Part shown: positions 8,296 through 16,607 of the stretch, in pieces
Position numbering within the stretch: the first letter of the stretch is position 1
How the letters are laid out: each line of letters begins with the position of its first letter
Notes under the pieces: model-generated
The model's input: only the letters and a program-made list of their open reading frames with translations
Database searches by the model: none
What the model was told of the DNA's origin: nothing
Origin: Pseudonocardia sp. TRM90224
Lineage (GTDB): Bacteria; Actinomycetota; Actinomycetes; Mycobacteriales; Pseudonocardiaceae
Direction of reading: 5' to 3'
Length of the DNA stretch: 64,000 bases
NCBI RefSeq assembly: GCF_021245725.1
Contig: NZ_JAJGSX010000008.1
Coordinates: 124,001 to 188,000 of the forward strand
Position numbers and translations under genes: made by a program

Positions 8296-9066
8296 CTAGT
8301 GGTCGGCCCAGGACACGTCCGGTGGGGGCTGGCTGCCCTTCGGGCCGGGTACGCCCCGGAACCCGTACGGTGCCGGCTCGCGCCCGGGCTGTACGTACCA
8401 GCACTCCCCCGGCTCACCCCTGTCCAGGATCGCCTCGACGGCGTCGGCCACGTCGTCCGCGCGCAGGAGCGGGAAGCCCTCGAATCGGTCCTTCGCGCCT
8501 GCGATAAGCGGGGTGTCGGCGAACCCGGGGCAGACGGCGTTCACGGTGATGTTGTCGCCGGCGAGCATCGGGCCGGCCGCGCGCACGTACCCGACGACGG
8601 CGTGCTTCGTCGCCGTGTAGAGCGCGTCGCCGGGCATGCCGGTGAGGCCCGCGAGCGACGCCGTCGCGATGATGTTGCCGCCGCCCGCCCTGCGCAGTGC
8701 CGGGACGGCCGCGGTCAGGCCGAAGACGACGTGGTCGACGTTGACGCCCATGATGCGCCGGTAGCCGGCGAGGTCGAGGTTCTCGATCCCCGACTGGCCG
8801 CCCGTGATCCCCGCGTTGAGGAAGACGATGTTCAGGCGCCCGAACGCGTCCTCGGCGATGTCGACGGCCATGGCCATCGCGTCGGGCTGGGCCACGTCAC
8901 CGGGCAGCGCGAGCCCGCCGACCTCGTCGGCAAGCGCGCGCGCCTTCTCCACGTCCCGGTCGGCGACGCCCACAACGGCCCCGGCGGCGGCCAGCCTGCG
9001 GACCGTCGCCTCACCGATTCCTGATGCGCCGCCCGTGACCAGCGCGGCTTTGCCCTTCAGGTCCAT
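8296..9066 (-). CDS. SDR family oxidoreductase
   Basis: Classical short-chain dehydrogenase of 256 residues. The cofactor motif is ALVTGGASGIGEATV (TGxxxGIG), then FLNAGITGG in place of NNAG, the catalytic Ser in IIATASLAGLTG, and Tyr/Lys in YTATKHAVVG. DRDVE after strand two contains an Asp in the position that usually selects NAD over NADP. ATG 9066 overlaps the stop of the M20 peptidase gene by one base (TGATG), so the two are translationally coupled. The C-terminal 30 residues are rich in Pro and Gly. The substrate cannot be inferred. Confidence 0.9.
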   Translation of the reverse strand: MDLKGKAALVTGGASGIGEATVRRLAAAGAVVGVADRDVEKARALADEVGGLALPGDVAQPDAMAMAVDIAEDAFGRLNIVFLNAGITGGQSGIENLDLAGYRRIMGVNVDHVVFGLTAAVPALRRAGGGNIIATASLAGLTGMPGDALYTATKHAVVGYVRAAGPMLAGDNITVNAVCPGFADTPLIAGAKDRFEGFPLLRADDVADAVEAILDRGEPGECWYVQPGREPAPYGFRGVPGPKGSQPPPDVSWADH

Positions 9067-10397
9067 CAACAGCTCCTCAGGAATCGGGCGAGAACGCGGG
9101 CACCGAACTTGAGCGCGTCGACCGGCACCCGTTCGTCGATGCCGTGGAAGAGCGACGCGAAGTCGAGGTCCGGTGGGAGCCGCAGCGGCGCGAAGCCGTA
9201 GCAGATCATGCCGAGGTCGGAGAACGCCTTGGCGTCCGTCCCGCCGGAGAGCATGTAGGGCACGGTCACCGCGCCCGGGTCCTCCTCGCGCAGCGCGGCC
9301 GCCATGGCGTCGGTGAGCGGCCCCTCGAACGGCATCTCCAGCGCGGGCAGGTTCGAGATCCACTCGCGGGTGACGTCCGGCCCGAGCAGCTCGTCGACCT
9401 CACGGAGGAACGCCTCCTCGCGGCCGGGCAGCACGCGACAGTCCACGACGGCCTCCGCGGAGGAGGGGATGACGTTGGCCTTGTAGCCGGCCGAGAGCAT
9501 CGTCGGGTTCGCGGTGTCGCGCACGGTCGCGCCGACGATCCGGGAGAGCGACCCGAGCTTCGCCAGCGACCCCTCCAGGTCGTCCTCCGGGAACTCCAGC
9601 CCGGTGAGCTCAGCCATCTGCGTCAGGAACGCTCGCACCGTGTCGGTGAGGGTGAGCGGGAACGTGTGGTTGCCCAGCCGCGCGACCGCCTCCGCAACCT
9701 TCGTCACCGCGTTGTCGTCGTGCAGGAACGACCCGTGGCCCGGCTTGCCGCGGGCCCGCAGCCGCATCCACGCAATGCCCTTCTCGGCCGACTCGATCAG
9801 GTAGACACGCTTGTCCTCGGCGAGCGTCAACGAGAACCCACCGACCTCCCCGACGGCCTCCGTGCACCCTTCGAAGAGGTCCGGCCGGTGCTCGGCGAGC
9901 CAGCCGGACCCGTAGTGGCCGCCGGCCTCCTCGTCGGCGAGGAACGCGAACACGATGTCGCGCGGCGGCACCACCCCGTCGCGCTTGAACTGGCGGGCGA
10001 CCGCGATCGTCATCGCGACCATGTCCTTCATGTCGACGGCGCCGCGCCCCCACACGTACCCGTCCTGCACGGCACCGGAGAACGGGTGCACCGACCACTC
10101 GCTCGGCTCGGCCGGGACGACGTCGAGGTGCCCGTGCACGAGCAGGGCACCACGGCTCGGGTCGGCCCCCTTCAAGCGACAGAACACGTTGTCCCTGCGT
10201 GGAGCCCCGGACTCGACCGTCTCGACCTCGTACCCGACCTCCGCGAGCTTCGCCGCGACGTACTCCGCCGCCTCCCGCTCCCCCGTGACCGTCGCGGGAT
10301 CACCGGTGTTGGTCGTGTCGATCCGGATGAGCTCGGACGTGAGGTCGACGACCTCGTCCTCTGCCGCCATGCCCCGTGGGGTCCCGTCGCTGGTCAC
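9066..10397 (-). CDS. M20/M25/M40 family metallopeptidase (dipeptidase-like)
   Basis: Dinuclear zinc peptidase of 443 residues. GTG 10397 was chosen because AGGA lies about nine bases upstream and an upstream extension reads low-complexity Arg-rich sequence. Metal ligands and catalytic residues are visible: HGHLDVVP (His ligand and catalytic Asp), GRGAVDMKD (bridging Asp), ADEEAGG (general-base Glu and metal Glu), and the C-terminal LFHGIDE His ligand. The dimerisation domain lies between about residues 190 and 310. It acts on peptides or N-acyl amino acids; the exact substrate is unknown. It is followed by the coupled SDR gene. Confidence 0.93.
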   Translation of the reverse strand: MTSDGTPRGMAAEDEVVDLTSELIRIDTTNTGDPATVTGEREAAEYVAAKLAEVGYEVETVESGAPRRDNVFCRLKGADPSRGALLVHGHLDVVPAEPSEWSVHPFSGAVQDGYVWGRGAVDMKDMVAMTIAVARQFKRDGVVPPRDIVFAFLADEEAGGHYGSGWLAEHRPDLFEGCTEAVGEVGGFSLTLAEDKRVYLIESAEKGIAWMRLRARGKPGHGSFLHDDNAVTKVAEAVARLGNHTFPLTLTDTVRAFLTQMAELTGLEFPEDDLEGSLAKLGSLSRIVGATVRDTANPTMLSAGYKANVIPSSAEAVVDCRVLPGREEAFLREVDELLGPDVTREWISNLPALEMPFEGPLTDAMAAALREEDPGAVTVPYMLSGGTDAKAFSDLGMICYGFAPLRLPPDLDFASLFHGIDERVPVDALKFGARVLARFLRSC

Positions 10398-10520
10398 GCC
10401 GATCTTCCTACCACCCGCGGGCCGCGCGCACCGCCGCCGAGCACGAACACCCGGGTGCCGTACGGCGCTCCGGACAGGTGGGCTATCCTTTCCGAGCCGC
10501 GGTGGTGAGCCGCGGAGCAA

Positions 10521-10605
10521 GTCCGAGTGGCGGAATGGCAGACGCGCTAGCTTGAGGTGCTAGTGCCCTTTAACGGGCGTGGGGGTTCAAGTCCCCCCTC
10601 GGACA
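10521..10605 (+). tRNA. tRNA-Leu (anticodon GAG)
   Basis: The acceptor stem pairs GTCCGAG (10521-10527) with CTCGGAC (10598-10604), and the discriminator base is A at 10605. The anticodon stem CTAGC/GCTAG encloses loop TTGAGGT with anticodon GAG at 10554-10556. A long variable arm (TGCCC-TTTAAC-GGGCG) makes it a class II tRNA. The T arm contains GGTTCAAGTCC. The CCA end is not encoded. It decodes CUC/CUU leucine codons. Confidence 0.97.
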
Positions 10606-10659
10606 CACACCAAAACCCCAACGAATGCGCGTCGACCTCGATGTCGGCGCGCATCGTCC

Positions 10660-10895
10660 GTTCTGCGGCCGGTAGGTCAGGTTCAGGCAGACGTCAGCCC
10701 GGTTCTGCGGGGCGGCTCGGCGCAGAGCCGGGTGGACAGCGCCTAGCACACCAACGATGCCGCGGATGTCGTCCTTGCTCAGCCGAAGGGCCACCCGGAC
10801 GTTGCGCACCCGCGCCTGGGCGGATGCCCGCTCGGCGTGGACCTGGCGAATCCACTCGGCCACCACAGCAGGTTCGATGCCGGCCTCCGGCGCAG
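10660..10895 (-). pseudogene. Remnant of a large serine recombinase (C-terminal region)
   Basis: On the minus strand, EAGIEPAVVAEWIRQVHAER (about 10835-10890) followed by RLSKDDIRGIVGVLG and LNLTYRP (to about 10672) matches the coiled-coil/C-terminal segment of large serine recombinases, whose usual form is DPAVVAEWI...LT.DEI..LV..LG...Y..LGLRLTY. No catalytic domain, zinc domain or start is present, so only about 75 residues of an approximately 500-residue protein remain. The fragment ends about 55 bases beyond the 3' end of tRNA-Leu, which suggests a mobile element once entered here. The match is by eye. Confidence 0.55.
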
Positions 10896-11290
10896 ATTGG
10901 CACCCGAGCCACCCCGGCCGCCGCGCAGGTGGGTAGACGGGTTCCACCGGGCGGAAGGTGGCAGTTGCGGCACCCGCCGCCCGCGGACCACCGATGTTTG
11001 ACTGAGCCGGTCGAACAAGCTCCGGAGGGCACCGATGCTTCCTCGTTCCTTCGAGATCGCCATGGCGCTGGACCGCGCTCTGGGCGACCCCGCTGACGCG
11101 GCGAACCCGTTCTCGTACGCAGCGTGTGCGACCGCGGACGCCGACGCCAGCATTCCGGCCGGCGCGTGCATGGTGCTCGACGAACTCGGTGTCCCGCAGC
11201 ACCACGTCCCCGTTGAGCATGGTGGTCGCCTCCCCCACTACGAGCAGCAGGTGGTCCCTCCGGCCGGCATCGAACCGACGCAGGTGTAGC
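10896..11290. other. Region without an intact gene
   Basis: About 395 bases between the recombinase remnant and the LysR stop. Several frames are open on both strands, but none shows a ribosome site with a recognisable protein. A minus-strand stretch at about 11090-11290 (LLLVVGEATTMLNGDVVLRD) looks protein-like but I could not place it; it may be another decayed gene. Confidence 0.4.
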
Positions 11291-12244
11291 TCATCCCCGA
11301 CCTTCGCCGCGGCGCAGCGAACGTGCCACGTCGACGAACGCCCGGATGCCGTCGTCCTCGGTCGACGTCCGCCACACCGGCACCAGCACACCGGGCGGCA
11401 TGCCGGCGATACGAACAGCGACCAGCCCCGGGCAGGGCACGCGGTCCAGGACCGACGCCACCGTGAAGTGCAGCCCCTTCCCCGCGAGCACCAGCGGGTA
11501 GACATCGGTGATTTCGACCTCGGATCGTCCGATCAGGCCGGCCAGGTCCTCGGCGGTGTAGTCGAGCCGTCGACCCGTGGGGGTGACCTGCGGTGCCCAC
11601 GCCTCACGAAAGGCGGAGGCCGCGGGCAGACCGGGGTCGAGCAGCCTGCGGCCGACCAGATCGTCCAGCCCGATCGAGTCCCGACCGGCCAGCGGATCGC
11701 CGGCCGGCACGAGCACCGCCCGCGGATCCTCCTCGATGACAGCACCGACCGTGAGCCCCGGGCTGCTGAGGTGGTGCCCGCCGCCCCCTGGGCACCACAT
11801 CAGCGCAAGGTCCATCGTGTCGTCCAGCATGAGTGATTCGAGCGGGTTGGCGGCAACGACTCCGCGCGAGTTGAACACCACGGTGCTGCCGGGGTGTGCC
11901 GACTCGAACGCACCGAGCAGCTCGGCGACGAACGCGAGCCCGATCGCCGACGAGTACCCCACGTGCAGCCTCCGCCCGGTGCCGCTCGCAAGGGTTCGGC
12001 ACGCGCGCAGCGTGTCGCCCGCCTCGTTGTGGATGATCTCGGCACCTTCCTGGAACCGCCGCCCGAGCTGAGTGAGCCGCACCTCCCTGCTCGAGCGTTC
12101 GAACAACGGCCCACCCACCTCGCGTTCGAGCGCCCGGATCAGCTGGCTGACCCGGCCCTGGCTCAGGTGCAGCCGCTGTGCAGTCCGCCCGAAATGCAGT
12201 TCCTCGGCCAGCACGAGGAAGACGGCGATGTCACGCAGCTCCAC
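11291..12244 (-). CDS. LysR family transcriptional regulator
   Basis: LTTR of 317 residues. The N-terminal winged helix-turn-helix reads MELRDIAVFLVLAEELHFGR then AQRLHLSQGRVSQLIRALE and GGPLFERSSREVRLTQLG, all standard. The substrate-binding domain runs from about residue 90 (LHVGYSSAIGLAFVAELLGA). No divergent target gene is adjacent: the neighbour on the start side is the same-strand ABC permease gene, whose stop is 21 bases upstream. The start at ATG 12244 is that of the family. It could be read through from the exporter operon, but its target is not evident. The effector is unknown. Confidence 0.92.
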   Translation of the reverse strand: MELRDIAVFLVLAEELHFGRTAQRLHLSQGRVSQLIRALEREVGGPLFERSSREVRLTQLGRRFQEGAEIIHNEAGDTLRACRTLASGTGRRLHVGYSSAIGLAFVAELLGAFESAHPGSTVVFNSRGVVAANPLESLMLDDTMDLALMWCPGGGGHHLSSPGLTVGAVIEEDPRAVLVPAGDPLAGRDSIGLDDLVGRRLLDPGLPAASAFREAWAPQVTPTGRRLDYTAEDLAGLIGRSEVEITDVYPLVLAGKGLHFTVASVLDRVPCPGLVAVRIAGMPPGVLVPVWRTSTEDDGIRAFVDVARSLRRGEGRG

Positions 12245-12265
12245 ACGCGTCCCGATCGTGGCCGA

Positions 12266-14749
12266 TCATCCGGGTAGCGCGATCGTGTCGATGGGGCGGT
12301 GTCGCATGGCGAGCCGGGCCGTGAGCAGCGTCGCCGGCCACACGATGGCCAGTGCGGCCACAGCAACGGCCAGGAAGATCCAGACGGGACCGGAGGGGAT
12401 GCCTGCTCCGACTGCGACTGCGGTGGGCACGACGCTGCACAGCGCGATCACGGTGCCGAGCGCGACGGCGGCGATCGCGATGATGCCGCTCTCGATCACC
12501 AGCATGCCCATGACCTGGCGACGGGTCGCGCCGGCGAGGCGTTGCACAGCGAGCTCCCTGCGCCGCGAAAGCACCGCCACCGCCAGCGTGTTGACCGACG
12601 CGATCGCCGCATAGGCGAACGCCAGGAACGCGAGCAGGTAGTTGATCCAGGCTTCGACGTCGAGCGCGCTCTGCACACCGGCGGCCAGCAGGCCGGTGTC
12701 GCCCACCGTCGCGCCGGGCAAGCGCCGGCCGATCTCGTCGCCGAGCGCGGTGGCGTCGGTGTCGGGAGCGGCGCGCACGAGGAACTGCGAGGCCGCTCCG
12801 GTCGTGGTGTGCGGTGCGAGCAACGCCGCCGGCACCACGACGCTCTCCTGGCTCACCGGCGCATCCAGCAGCGCGACGACGGTGACCTCGGCCCGCGCAC
12901 CATCTCCGAGCAGCAGCCCCACTCGCTCCCCGACGGTGATGCCGAGCGCCTCGGCCCGTGCCTGCGGAAGCGCCACGGTGTTGCCGGTCAGGTCGGCGAT
13001 CGAGCCCGTGACCACGGGGACCGCGAAAGTTCCGCTCTCCTGGTCGGCGTTCGCGGCGTCGATCCCGACCAGCGGTGCAGGGTCGCTACCGCGACCGTCG
13101 TAGGGCTGCTCGATCCAGCCCTTGCTGGTGATCAGCGGGGTGGCGCCGGCCACGCCGGGGATCTCGCGGACCTGCGCGAGCTGCTCGGCGGTGCTGCCGG
13201 CGGGCGCGGCGACGACCAGGTCGGCCGTGAACTGCGCAACGTACGCGGACGCGACCGCGTCGTTGCGGGTGGTCTGGGCGTAGCTGTTGCCCAGCGCGAT
13301 GGCGACGGCCAGCGTGACCGGTGTCAGCACGGAAGCGAACATCATCGCTCGCGAGCGCGTGTTGACGATCGCCAGGTGGTTGCTCAGGCCGGCGATCCGA
13401 CCCAGCAACGCAGCGGCCATCACGATGAGCTCGGGACCGCGCAGGCCCACCGCGATCGCGCCGGTGAGCAGCGCCGGGCCGCCGACGGCCGATGCGGTCG
13501 CGGGGTCGAGGAACATCGTGGTGCCCGCCAGCACGACGGTCGCGGCGGCGAACGCCAGCGCGAGCTGTCCGCGCAGCGGGCCGGTCGAGACCGCCGGGAT
13601 CGCCGCCTCCCCCAGCGCCGCGATCGGACGCGTCGCACCAGCCGCCCGCGCGGCGATCGCCGCCGCGACCCACGGCACCACCAGCGCGAGCAACGCCCCG
13701 GCCGCGAACGGGACGAGGCCCTGGTGGAACTGCAGCACTGCCGGCACGACACCACGCGCAGCGGTGACCGAGAAGATCCACGAGCCCAGCAGTGCGCCGA
13801 GCGGGACACCCGCGAGCGCGGCGAGGACGGACACGGTCATCGTCTCGGCCACAACCATCCGCGACACCTGCCGCGGCGTGGCACCCGCAGCGCGCAACAG
13901 CGCGAGCTCGCGGTGGCGCTGGCGCACCGACAGCCCGACCGTGGCCGAGACGACCAGCGCCATCACCACGACCACCATGCCCCCGAAGATCGCCGAGAGC
14001 AGGATCAGCGGCAGGAACGCCGCGTCGATACCCGCGAACTCCGCACGACCGCGCTCGGCGCCGGTGCGGACCGCAAGATCCGCGGGCAACGCGGCGGCGA
14101 CGTCCGCGACCGCCACACCGGGCTCGGGGAAGACCCCGATCGCGTCCACCGCGCCGGGGGTGGGCGCCCACCGAGCCGCATCGGCGTCGAACGCGAGGAG
14201 GACGGGTTCCGAGACCGGGCCGGCCGCGATGCCCACCAGCGTGAACGTGCGCGGCGCGCCGGCCACGGTGATCTCGACACCGGCACCGGGCACCGCGCCC
14301 AGCCGCGCCGCCGACCCCGCGTCGAGCACGACGTCGCCGCTTCGCCGTGGCTCGGTGCCGGCGTGCAGGTCGAACGGCGCGAGCGCCGCCGACGCCCACC
14401 CGTGCGCCGTGAGTGGATCACCCGCGAGCGCGGCGGGGAACGACACGTCGGGCACCGCCCGCGCGACCCCGGGGCTCGCCGCGATCTCGGCGAGCCGATC
14501 CGCGGCGACCCGCGGACGCTCTGCGTAGGGGACGGTCTCCGACTCCTCGTCGGGCAACGCGAACCCGATCGGACCAGTGACGACGACAGGGGCCCCCGCG
14601 TACCGCTGCGGCGGTGCGTCGAGCCGCAAGGCCGTCTCGAACAACCCGCCACACGCGACCAGCAGCGCGCAGCCCAGCAGCACCGCAACGAACGTGGCAG
14701 CGAATCCGGCAGCGCGGAATCGCAACCCGGCCAGCACGATCTTGATCAT
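12266..14749 (-). CDS. FtsX-like ABC transporter permease (MacB type, two permease units)
   Basis: Membrane protein of 827 residues with the tandem FtsX/MacB architecture. An N-terminal helix (about 13-36) is followed by an extracytoplasmic domain to about 250 and three helices between about 255 and 360. Then come two central helices, a second extracytoplasmic domain (about 500-690) and three C-terminal helices. VSATVGLSVRQRHRELALLR and SVNTLAVAVLSRRRELAVQR are the paired coupling segments of the two FtsX units. It works with the ATPase gene whose stop overlaps its ATG by four bases (ATGA). Such systems export lipoproteins, peptides or drugs, or act mechanically; the substrate here is unknown. 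Confidence 0.92.
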   Translation of the reverse strand: MIKIVLAGLRFRAAGFAATFVAVLLGCALLVACGGLFETALRLDAPPQRYAGAPVVVTGPIGFALPDEESETVPYAERPRVAADRLAEIAASPGVARAVPDVSFPAALAGDPLTAHGWASAALAPFDLHAGTEPRRSGDVVLDAGSAARLGAVPGAGVEITVAGAPRTFTLVGIAAGPVSEPVLLAFDADAARWAPTPGAVDAIGVFPEPGVAVADVAAALPADLAVRTGAERGRAEFAGIDAAFLPLILLSAIFGGMVVVVMALVVSATVGLSVRQRHRELALLRAAGATPRQVSRMVVAETMTVSVLAALAGVPLGALLGSWIFSVTAARGVVPAVLQFHQGLVPFAAGALLALVVPWVAAAIAARAAGATRPIAALGEAAIPAVSTGPLRGQLALAFAAATVVLAGTTMFLDPATASAVGGPALLTGAIAVGLRGPELIVMAAALLGRIAGLSNHLAIVNTRSRAMMFASVLTPVTLAVAIALGNSYAQTTRNDAVASAYVAQFTADLVVAAPAGSTAEQLAQVREIPGVAGATPLITSKGWIEQPYDGRGSDPAPLVGIDAANADQESGTFAVPVVTGSIADLTGNTVALPQARAEALGITVGERVGLLLGDGARAEVTVVALLDAPVSQESVVVPAALLAPHTTTGAASQFLVRAAPDTDATALGDEIGRRLPGATVGDTGLLAAGVQSALDVEAWINYLLAFLAFAYAAIASVNTLAVAVLSRRRELAVQRLAGATRRQVMGMLVIESGIIAIAAVALGTVIALCSVVPTAVAVGAGIPSGPVWIFLAVAVAALAIVWPATLLTARLAMRHRPIDTIALPG

Positions 14750-15504
14750 CTCGACCTCGCCGCCGTTCCCACAGCCGCCAACCGGGCCGCGACGACATCT
14801 GCCGAGGGCCGGTCGAGCCGCGTCACGATCTGCCCGTCGACCAGGAACAGCACGGTGTCGGCGTGCGACGCCGCGACCGGGTCGTGGGTGACCATGACCA
14901 CCGCCTGTCCACCGCTCGCGACCTCGCGCAACAGCGCGAGCACGTCGAGCGCGGTACGGCTGTCCAACGCACCGGTCGGCTCATCGGCGAACAGCACATC
15001 GGCCCGGCTCGCCAGCGCCCTGGCGATCGCCACCCGCTGCTGCTGACCACCGGACAGCTCACCGGGCCGGTGCCCGACCCGTCCGGACAACCCGACCCGG
15101 TCGATCACCTGATCCACCCAGTGCCGGTCGACTGCGCGCCCGGCGAGCGTGGCCGGCAGAACGACGTTCTCCCGGACGTTCAGCGCGGGCATGAGGTTGA
15201 ACGACTGGAACACGAACGCCACGTGGTCGCGGCGCAGCACCGTCAGCGCCGTCTCGTCCATCCCGGCCAGTGGTGTGCCGACCAGCGAGACCGTGCCCCC
15301 CGTCGGCTCGTCCAGTCCCGCGGCACAGTGCAGCAGCGAGCTCTTGCCCGACCCGGAAGGGCCCATCACCGCGGTGAAGCTGCCGGCCGGGAAGTCGACG
15401 GTGACGCCCGCGAGCGCGGTGACGGCCCCCGACCCGCTCCCGTAGGTCTTGCGCACCCCGTCGAGCCGGACGGGTGCCAATGCGGTGCCGGCGCCCGCCC
15501 TCAT
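14746..15504 (-). CDS. ABC transporter ATP-binding protein (MacB/LolD type)
   Basis: ATPase of 252 residues from ATG 15504. Walker A is GPSGSGKSSLL, the Q-loop is FVFQSFNLMPALNVRENV, the ABC signature LSGGQQQRVAIARAL, Walker B VLFADEPTGALD, and the H-loop VMVTHDP. The sequence FQSFNLMP is typical of ATPases that drive FtsX-like permeases. Both its ends overlap by four bases with neighbours: its ATG with the stop of the small membrane protein gene, and its stop with the ATG of the permease. Translation of the three is probably coupled, and the operon is divergent from the TetR gene at 15790. Confidence 0.95.
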   Translation of the reverse strand: MRAGAGTALAPVRLDGVRKTYGSGSGAVTALAGVTVDFPAGSFTAVMGPSGSGKSSLLHCAAGLDEPTGGTVSLVGTPLAGMDETALTVLRRDHVAFVFQSFNLMPALNVRENVVLPATLAGRAVDRHWVDQVIDRVGLSGRVGHRPGELSGGQQQRVAIARALASRADVLFADEPTGALDSRTALDVLALLREVASGGQAVVMVTHDPVAASHADTVLFLVDGQIVTRLDRPSADVVAARLAAVGTAARSR

Positions 15505-15704
15505 GCCGACTTCTCCGAGCCCGTCACCAGGTGCACGACACCGACGATCACGCCGCCGACGCCGACCGTCCACAGGAACCATGGCTCGACGAATCCCCCG
15601 CCGAGGATGCCGATCATCGCCCAGATCACGAACTGGATCAGGCTCACCGCCACCCACACCGCCACCGCGACCCGTCGCGCCGACCACTCCACCGAACTCG
15701 ACAT
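15501..15704 (-). CDS. Small two-helix membrane protein
   Basis: A 67-residue protein with two transmembrane helices (about 10-32 VAVAVWVAVSLIQFVIWAMI and 41-61). The short segment FVEPWFLW between them is aromatic. No family is recognised with certainty; the shape resembles the 2TM domain proteins found beside TetR genes and drug exporters. It is the first gene of the ABC exporter operon and shares ATGA with the ATPase start. It could be an accessory subunit of that exporter. Confidence 0.7.
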   Translation of the reverse strand: MSSSVEWSARRVAVAVWVAVSLIQFVIWAMIGILGGGFVEPWFLWTVGVGGVIVGVVHLVTGSEKSA

Positions 15705-15752
15705 CCCGCTCTCTCCCCTCGCTCACCTGATCAACCGAAAATTAGTGTAAGG

Positions 15753-15767
15753 CATGAACAGTTCATG
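15753..15767. promoter_or_regulatory. Perfect palindrome in the TetR/exporter divergent promoter
   Basis: CATGAAC-A-GTTCATG at 15753-15767 is a 15-bp perfect palindrome. It overlaps a candidate -35 (TGAACA, 15755-15760) that sits 17 bases before a candidate -10 (TATTGT, 15778-15783) for the TetR gene. A start of transcription at or near 15790 would make the TetR mRNA leaderless. The site is a likely operator for autoregulation and for control of the exporter operon. Confidence 0.55.
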
Positions 15768-15789
15768 GGTCTACCGGTATTGTGTGGCC

Positions 15790-16557
15790 ATGGCACAGTC
15801 GCCCTCGACCACCGACCTCCCACCCGGGCTCGCCCTCGCCTGGGGCGTGCAACCCGCGCCCCGCCGCGGCCCGAAGCCCGCGCACTCCGTCGAAGGGATC
15901 GTCGCCACGGCGATGGAACTCGCCGACGAGAGCGGCTACGCGGCCGTGTCGATGCCGAAGATCGCCAGCCGGCTCGGCATCACCGCCAACGCCCTCTACC
16001 GCTACCTCGCCTCCAAGGAGGAGCTGGTGGTGCTGCTCGCCGACACCGGCTGGGGTCCGCCGGACGTGCCGACGCAGCCGAGCAGCTGGCAGGAGGGCGT
16101 GACCTCATGGGTGCGCGCATTCGTCGCGCGCACCCGCATCCACCCCTGGCTGCTCGACCTCCCCGTCCGCGGAGCACCCCTCACGCCCAACCTGCTGGGC
16201 TGGCTGGAGGCGCTGCTCGACGCACTCGCCGAAACCGGCCTGCCCGCTGCCGACCTGCTCGGCTGCGCCACCCTGCTCGACGGCTACGCCCGCAGCACCG
16301 CGAACCTCGCCCGCGACCTCCACGCCATGTCCCCCTCGCCGACCGAAGGAGCCGCCGTCGCAGCGTTCCTCGAACCGCTGCTGCGGGCCCGCGGCTCCGA
16401 CGTCGTCGCCGACCTGCTGGGAGGCGCAGCGCCCTACGCCGAGGCGACGTTCGACGACGGCGATGTGGAGTTCGGACTGCAACGCATCCTCGACGGCATC
16501 ACGACGCTGATCCAGAAGCGGACCGGAGGCGGTGCGGATCGCCGAGCTGGTACGTGA
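15790..16557 (+). CDS. TetR/AcrR family transcriptional regulator
   Basis: TetR-type regulator of 255 residues. I placed the start at ATG 15790 (MAQSPSTTDLPPG) because the in-frame ATG at 15754 lies inside the palindromic operator. The HTH spans VSMPKIASRLGITANALYRY followed by LASKEELVVLLAD. About 30 residues precede the HTH (LALAWGVQPAPRRGPKPAHS), as in TetR proteins with a C-terminal domain of the TetR_C_11 type. The C-terminal domain is Leu/Ala-rich with WLEALLDALAETGL. It is divergent from the three-gene ABC exporter operon, which it probably represses until a toxic ligand is bound. Confidence 0.9.
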   Translation: MAQSPSTTDLPPGLALAWGVQPAPRRGPKPAHSVEGIVATAMELADESGYAAVSMPKIASRLGITANALYRYLASKEELVVLLADTGWGPPDVPTQPSSWQEGVTSWVRAFVARTRIHPWLLDLPVRGAPLTPNLLGWLEALLDALAETGLPAADLLGCATLLDGYARSTANLARDLHAMSPSPTEGAAVAAFLEPLLRARGSDVVADLLGGAAPYAEATFDDGDVEFGLQRILDGITTLIQKRTGGGADRRAGT

Positions 16558-16607
16558 TCCGTCGTGTCGGGTCTCGACAGGAACGGCCGCGACGAGCAGC
16601 TCCGATG

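Noticed and set aside
12299..15046. A 915-codon plus-strand frame antisense to the FtsX-type permease gene
   Set aside because: Low-complexity Arg/His/Asp-rich translation, no start signal, and fully covered by a well-supported permease and ATPase on the other strand.
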